NCBI GenBank assembly: GCA_934572325.1
Contig: CAKTKT010000069.1
Span: 1-7,633 of the forward strand
Source: an uncultured Oscillospiraceae bacterium
GTDB lineage: Bacteria > Bacillota > Clostridia > Oscillospirales > Oscillospiraceae
DNA length: 7,633 bases
Reading direction: 5' to 3'
Part shown: positions 5,673 through 7,633 of the stretch, piece by piece
Numbering within the stretch: the stretch's first letter is position 1
How the letters are laid out: each line of letters starts with the position of its first letter
The notes under the pieces: model-generated
Databases searched by the model: none
Told to the model about the DNA's origin: nothing
The model's input: the letters and a program-made list of their open reading frames with translations, nothing else
Made by a program: the position numbers and the translations under genes

Positions 5673-6305
5673 ATGAGGCTTATACTTCTTGGCGCCCCCG
5701 GCGCGGGTAAGGGTACTCAGGCAGAGATCTTGAGCAAGCTGCTCAACATTCCTGCAATCTCCACAGGCAACATCCTGCGGGCTGCCATCCGTGATGGCAC
5801 GCCCGTGGGGCTCAGGGCGGAGGCGTACATCAACGCCGGCAAGCTCGTTCCGGACGAGGTGATAATCGCCATCATCAAGGAGCGCCTTGCCGAGCCGGAC
5901 TGCGCCGACGGCTATATCCTCGACGGCGTTCCGCGCACGATCCCGCAGGCGGAGGCGATGGAGCAGATGGGCATAGCGATCGACTGCGCGCTCTCGATAG
6001 AGATCGAGGACGACGCTATCATCCGCCGTATGACCGGCCGCCGCACCTGCCGCGATTGCAGCGCGACTTTCCACGTCGTGTCCAATCCGCCGAAGGCGGA
6101 CGGCGTATGCGACGTCTGCGGAGGGGAGCTGCACGTCCGCAAGGATGACGCGGCGGACACCGTGAGGGCACGCCTTGAGACCTACCACAGGGATACGGAG
6201 CCGCTCAAAGCCTTCTACAAGGCGCGCGGCGTCCTCAAGACCGTGGACAACCAGCCGAGCATTGAAGCCACAACGGCTGCAATCAAAGAGAAACTGGGGC
6301 TTTAA
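5673..6305 (+). CDS. adk: Adenylate kinase, zinc-binding LID form
   Basis: This encodes a 210-residue cytoplasmic adenylate kinase, which interconverts ATP plus AMP with two ADP. The P-loop GAPGAGKGT lies at residues 7-15. STGNILR (30-36) begins the AMP-binding part; most family members have Asp where N33 stands. The DGVPRT segment (84-89) corresponds to the usual DGFPRT. The LID domain has four cysteines, C126, C129, C146 and C149, expected to hold a structural zinc as in Bacillus enzymes. Conserved RKDD and RARLETY pieces follow. GGGAG at 5661-5665 supports the ATG 7 bases on. The gene ends one base before the map ATG. The secY-adk-map order is standard. Confidence 0.98.
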   Translation: MRLILLGAPGAGKGTQAEILSKLLNIPAISTGNILRAAIRDGTPVGLRAEAYINAGKLVPDEVIIAIIKERLAEPDCADGYILDGVPRTIPQAEAMEQMGIAIDCALSIEIEDDAIIRRMTGRRTCRDCSATFHVVSNPPKADGVCDVCGGELHVRKDDAADTVRARLETYHRDTEPLKAFYKARGVLKTVDNQPSIEATTAAIKEKLGL

Positions 6306-6306
6306 T

Positions 6307-7074
6307 ATGTCAGACAGGATTTATATTAAATCCCCGCACGAGCTTGAGCTGATGCGTCAAGCCGGAAGGATCACCGCGCTCGCGCGCAGCATTGCGCGTC
6401 AGGCGGTTGCCGACGGCGTGACGACGAAGCAGATAAACAAATGTGTGCATGAGTTCATTGTGAAATCCGGCGCAGTGCCGACCTTTCTGGGTTACGGCGG
6501 CTTTCCCGCCAGCGCCTGCATATCCGTCAACGATGAGATCATACACGGTATTCCCGGCAAAAGGGTCATCCGCAGCGGCGACATAGTTTCCGTCGATGTG
6601 GGCGCGACGTACAGGGGCTTCGTGGGCGACTGCGCGGGCACCTACCCCTGCGGCGAGATCAGCGAGGAGGCGCGGCGGCTTATAGATGTGACACGCCGGA
6701 GCTTTTTCGAGGGCTTGAAGTTCGCAAGAGTGGGCTACCGCATCTCCGACATCGGCGCGGCGATACAGGACTATGTGGAGAGCCACGGCTACTCCGTCGT
6801 CCGCGACTATGTCGGGCACGGCGTCGGGCACGTGATGCACGAAGCGCCGGAGGTCCCCAACTACCGCACGCACCGCCACCCCGACCCCAGACTTGTAAAG
6901 GGCATGACGCTCGCCATTGAGCCGATGGTCAACATCGGCGGGTATGACGTGCAGGTGCTCGACAACGACTGGACAGTCGTCACCGCGGACGGCACGCTGT
7001 CCGCGCACTACGAGAATACCATCGCAATCACCGACGGCGAAGCGGAGATACTCACGATGGCAGAGGACATTTAA
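6307..7074 (+). CDS. map: Type I methionine aminopeptidase
   Basis: This encodes a 255-residue enzyme that removes the initiator methionine from new proteins when the second residue is small. The five metal ligands of the pita-bread fold can be assigned as D97 (SVDVG), D108 (GDCAG), H171 (GHGVGH), E205 (AIEPM) and E236 (HYENT). H80 and H178 match the conserved active-site histidines. The ATG at 6307 lies one base after the adk stop (TAATATG). GGGG at 6296-6299 is a weak site 7 bases ahead, so coupling to adk is likely. The frame is open further upstream into adk, but the MSDRIYIKSPHELELMRQAG start is the family's normal N-terminus. No long N-terminal zinc extension is present. Confidence 0.98.
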   Translation: MSDRIYIKSPHELELMRQAGRITALARSIARQAVADGVTTKQINKCVHEFIVKSGAVPTFLGYGGFPASACISVNDEIIHGIPGKRVIRSGDIVSVDVGATYRGFVGDCAGTYPCGEISEEARRLIDVTRRSFFEGLKFARVGYRISDIGAAIQDYVESHGYSVVRDYVGHGVGHVMHEAPEVPNYRTHRHPDPRLVKGMTLAIEPMVNIGGYDVQVLDNDWTVVTADGTLSAHYENTIAITDGEAEILTMAEDI

Positions 7075-7084
7075 AACCGACTTT

Positions 7085-7101
7085 GGAGGAAATTTACTTT
7101 G
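7085..7101 (+). promoter_or_regulatory. infA ribosome binding site selecting a TTG start
   Basis: GGAGGA at 7085-7090 lies 8 bases before TTG at 7099-7101. The map stop (7072-7074) is in the same frame. Between it and the TTG there is no ATG or GTG, and the next in-frame ATG is at 7159, inside the conserved protein. The site and the MAKDDVIELEG-like N-terminus therefore fix a TTG initiation codon. Confidence 0.85.
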
Positions 7102-7317
7102 GCAAAAGACGATGTAATAGAACTCGAGGGCACGGTCGTTGAATCCCTGCCCAACACCATGTTCCAGGTGGATATCGGCAACGGTCACATCATACTGGCG
7201 CATATTTCAGGCAAGCTCAGGATGAACTTTATCAGGATCCTTCCCGGCGATAAGGTCACGGTGCAGATGTCGCCCTACGACGTCACCCGCGGCAGGATCA
7301 CATGGAGAAGCAAGTAG
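7099..7317 (+). CDS. infA: Translation initiation factor IF-1
   Basis: This encodes a 72-residue IF1, the standard length. IF1 binds the A-site region of the 30S subunit, next to S12, and works with IF2 and IF3 during initiation. The sequence begins (M)AKDDVIELEGTVVESLPNTMF and forms one S1-like OB-fold; NGHIILAHISGKLRMNFIRILPGDKV and SPYDVTRGRITWR are the family's key segments. The start codon is TTG rather than ATG, backed by GGAGGA 8 bases ahead. It lies 24 bases after map; the KOW-domain gene that often separates these genes in Bacillota is absent. The TAG stop overlaps the ribosome binding site of rpmJ. Confidence 0.97.
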   Translation: MAKDDVIELEGTVVESLPNTMFQVDIGNGHIILAHISGKLRMNFIRILPGDKVTVQMSPYDVTRGRITWRSK

Positions 7318-7328
7318 GAGGTATTATA

Positions 7329-7442
7329 ATGAAAGTCAGACCTTCCGTGAAGCCCATGTGCGAAAAGTGCAAGATAATCAAGCGCAAGGGTAAAGTCATG
7401 GTCATCTGCGACAACCCCAAGCACAAGCAGCGTCAGGGTTAA
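7329..7442 (+). CDS. rpmJ: 50S ribosomal protein L36, zinc-binding form
   Basis: This 37-residue gene encodes L36, the smallest large-subunit protein, which binds 23S rRNA near the GTPase-associated region. The sequence MKVRPSVKPMCEKCKIIKR begins in the typical way, and the zinc-binding C11, C14, C27 and H32 (CxxC...CxxxxH) are all present, so this is the zinc-containing form. The end KHKQRQG is canonical. GGAGGT at 7317-7322 overlaps the last base of the infA TAG and lies 6 bases before the ATG, so coupling to infA is likely. A 161-base spacer follows before rpsM. Confidence 0.98.
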   Translation: MKVRPSVKPMCEKCKIIKRKGKVMVICDNPKHKQRQG

Positions 7443-7454
7443 GCTCGCAGACAT

Positions 7455-7468
7455 GGGGCGCAAGCCCC
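7455..7468 (+). repeat. GGGGC/GCCCC hairpin with GCAA tetraloop after rpmJ
   Basis: Five G-C pairs close a GCAA loop, a stable GNRA tetraloop, beginning 12 bases after the rpmJ stop. Bases after it (GCACAAGCCC) are not T-rich, so it is not a standard terminator. It may protect an mRNA end after processing, or cap one. It is small, so chance cannot be excluded. Confidence 0.5.
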
Positions 7469-7480
7469 GCACAAGCCCTA

Positions 7481-7508
7481 AAGACAAGGTTAAAACCTGT
7501 CCTATAAA
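7481..7508 (+). promoter_or_regulatory. Candidate vegetative promoter for rpsM and following genes
   Basis: AAGACA (7481-7486) matches four of six positions of the TTGACA box, and TATAAA (7503-7508) matches five of six of TATAAT, with a 16-base spacer. The expected transcript start, near 7515, falls at the base of the nested stem at 7516-7573. The -35 half also lies in one arm of a small hairpin (GACA 7483-7486 with TGTC 7498-7501). The match is moderate and would need transcript-end data. Confidence 0.35.
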
Positions 7509-7515
7509 TCAAAAC

Positions 7516-7573
7516 CCGCATGGAACAGGGACTCCCTCCGGCGGGAACAAGTCCCCGCTTCTTATGAATGCGG
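7516..7573 (+). promoter_or_regulatory. Nested stem-loop in the rpsM leader, possible ribosomal-protein binding site
   Basis: CCGCAT (7516-7521) pairs with ATGCGG (7568-7573). Inside, GGGACT (7528-7533) pairs with AGTCCC (7550-7555). Inside that, CCC (7534-7536) pairs with GGG (7543-7545) around the loop TCCGGC. The loop bases CCGGC (7538-7542) complement GCCGG at 7616-7620, in rpsM codons 5-6, allowing a pseudoknot with the start region. In E. coli S4 represses this operon through a pseudoknot at the rpsM start, so an S4-type autoregulatory site is a reasonable guess; no family match could be made by reading alone. Confidence 0.45.
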
Positions 7574-7603
7574 AAACAATTATCGAAAGGATGATCGTAT
7601 AAT

Positions 7604-7633
7604 ATGGCACGTATAGCCGGCGTTGACCTGCCC
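7604..7633 (+). CDS. rpsM: 30S ribosomal protein S13, N-terminal fragment
   Basis: The last 30 bases read MARIAGVDLP, the highly conserved bacterial S13 N-terminus, and run off the window edge. S13 sits in the 30S head, touches the P-site tRNA and L5, and begins the alpha-operon block (rpsM, rpsK, rpsD, rpoA, rplQ) in most bacteria. AAAGGA at 7586-7591 lies 12 bases before the ATG, longer than the 6-10 bases seen for the other genes here. The preceding TATAAT abuts the start codon. Confidence 0.95.
   Translation, partial: MARIAGVDLP

Larger units (their letters stand above)
7443..7603 (+). other. Gene-free structured spacer between rpmJ and rpsM
   Basis: This 161-base stretch contains no credible gene. 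Read in order it holds a GGGGC/GCCCC hairpin with a GCAA loop (7455-7468), a small hairpin at 7483-7501, a candidate promoter (7481-7508), a nested stem-loop (7516-7573) and an AAAGGA ribosome binding site (7586-7591) 12 bases before the rpsM ATG. None of the hairpins is followed by a T-tract, so I see no intrinsic terminator. The likely roles are the end of the spc transcript unit and the promoter and leader of the alpha-operon genes (rpsM and beyond). The alternative is a single long transcript through both. Confidence 0.6.

Noticed and set aside
6175..6306. N-terminal extension of map into adk
   Set aside because: The extension reads adk's DNA in another frame; the ATG at 6307 gives the normal family N-terminus.
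7591..7602. Three-codon mini-ORF ATG ATC GTA TAA just before rpsM
   Set aside because: The only ribosome binding site there overlaps its ATG, so it would not initiate; it is likely chance.
7598..7603. Perfect TATAAT just before the rpsM ATG
   Set aside because: There is no -35 box at 16-18 bases, and transcription would start within the coding region. A similar TATAAT overlaps the rpmJ start. They are more likely AT-rich, unstructured starts.

Overview
This window is almost entirely the distal part of a bacterial spc ribosomal-protein operon, read on the + strand. It begins in the last codons of rpsQ (S17) and ends ten codons into rpsM (S13). The order is rpsQ-rplN-rplX-rplE-rpsZ-rpsH-rplF-rplR-rpsE-rpmD-rplO-secY-adk-map-infA-rpmJ-rpsM. 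It is the arrangement usual in Bacillota. A zinc-binding 61-residue S14, a Cys4 adenylate kinase, strong GGAGG ribosome binding sites before almost every gene, and GC-rich codons (mostly C or G at third positions) suggest a GC-rich member of class Clostridia, for example an uncultured Oscillospiraceae-like gut bacterium. The class-level call is fairly safe; the family is a guess.

Layout: positions 1-1556 hold the end of S17 and complete L14, L24, L5 and S14. Positions 1557-1848 are a 292-base gene-free spacer with several strong hairpins. Positions 1849-4369 hold S8, L6, L18, S5, L30 and L15 with 12-19 base gaps. Positions 4370-7442 hold secY, adk, map, infA and rpmJ, tightly packed (0-24 base gaps). 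Positions 7443-7603 are a second gene-free spacer of 161 bases with hairpins and a possible promoter ahead of rpsM, the first gene of the alpha-operon block.

The genes form one translation and protein-maturation unit. It supplies large- and small-subunit ribosomal proteins, the SecY channel, adenylate kinase for nucleotide balance, methionine aminopeptidase for N-terminal processing, and initiation factor IF1. Tight spacing, a zero-base junction at rplO/secY, a one-base junction at adk/map and stop codons overlapping ribosome binding sites point to cotranscription and translational coupling. Two start codons are not ATG: secY (GTG) and infA (TTG).

The protein genes are ordinary. The parts worth attention are the two spacers. 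The first, between rpsZ and rpsH, interrupts a junction that is normally only a few bases long and looks like a folded RNA leader or an inserted palindromic element. The second has a plausible promoter whose predicted transcript would begin at a nested stem-loop leading into rpsM, where S4-type autoregulation is known in other bacteria. Neither could be matched to a named RNA family by reading alone, and no convincing new protein system was seen.
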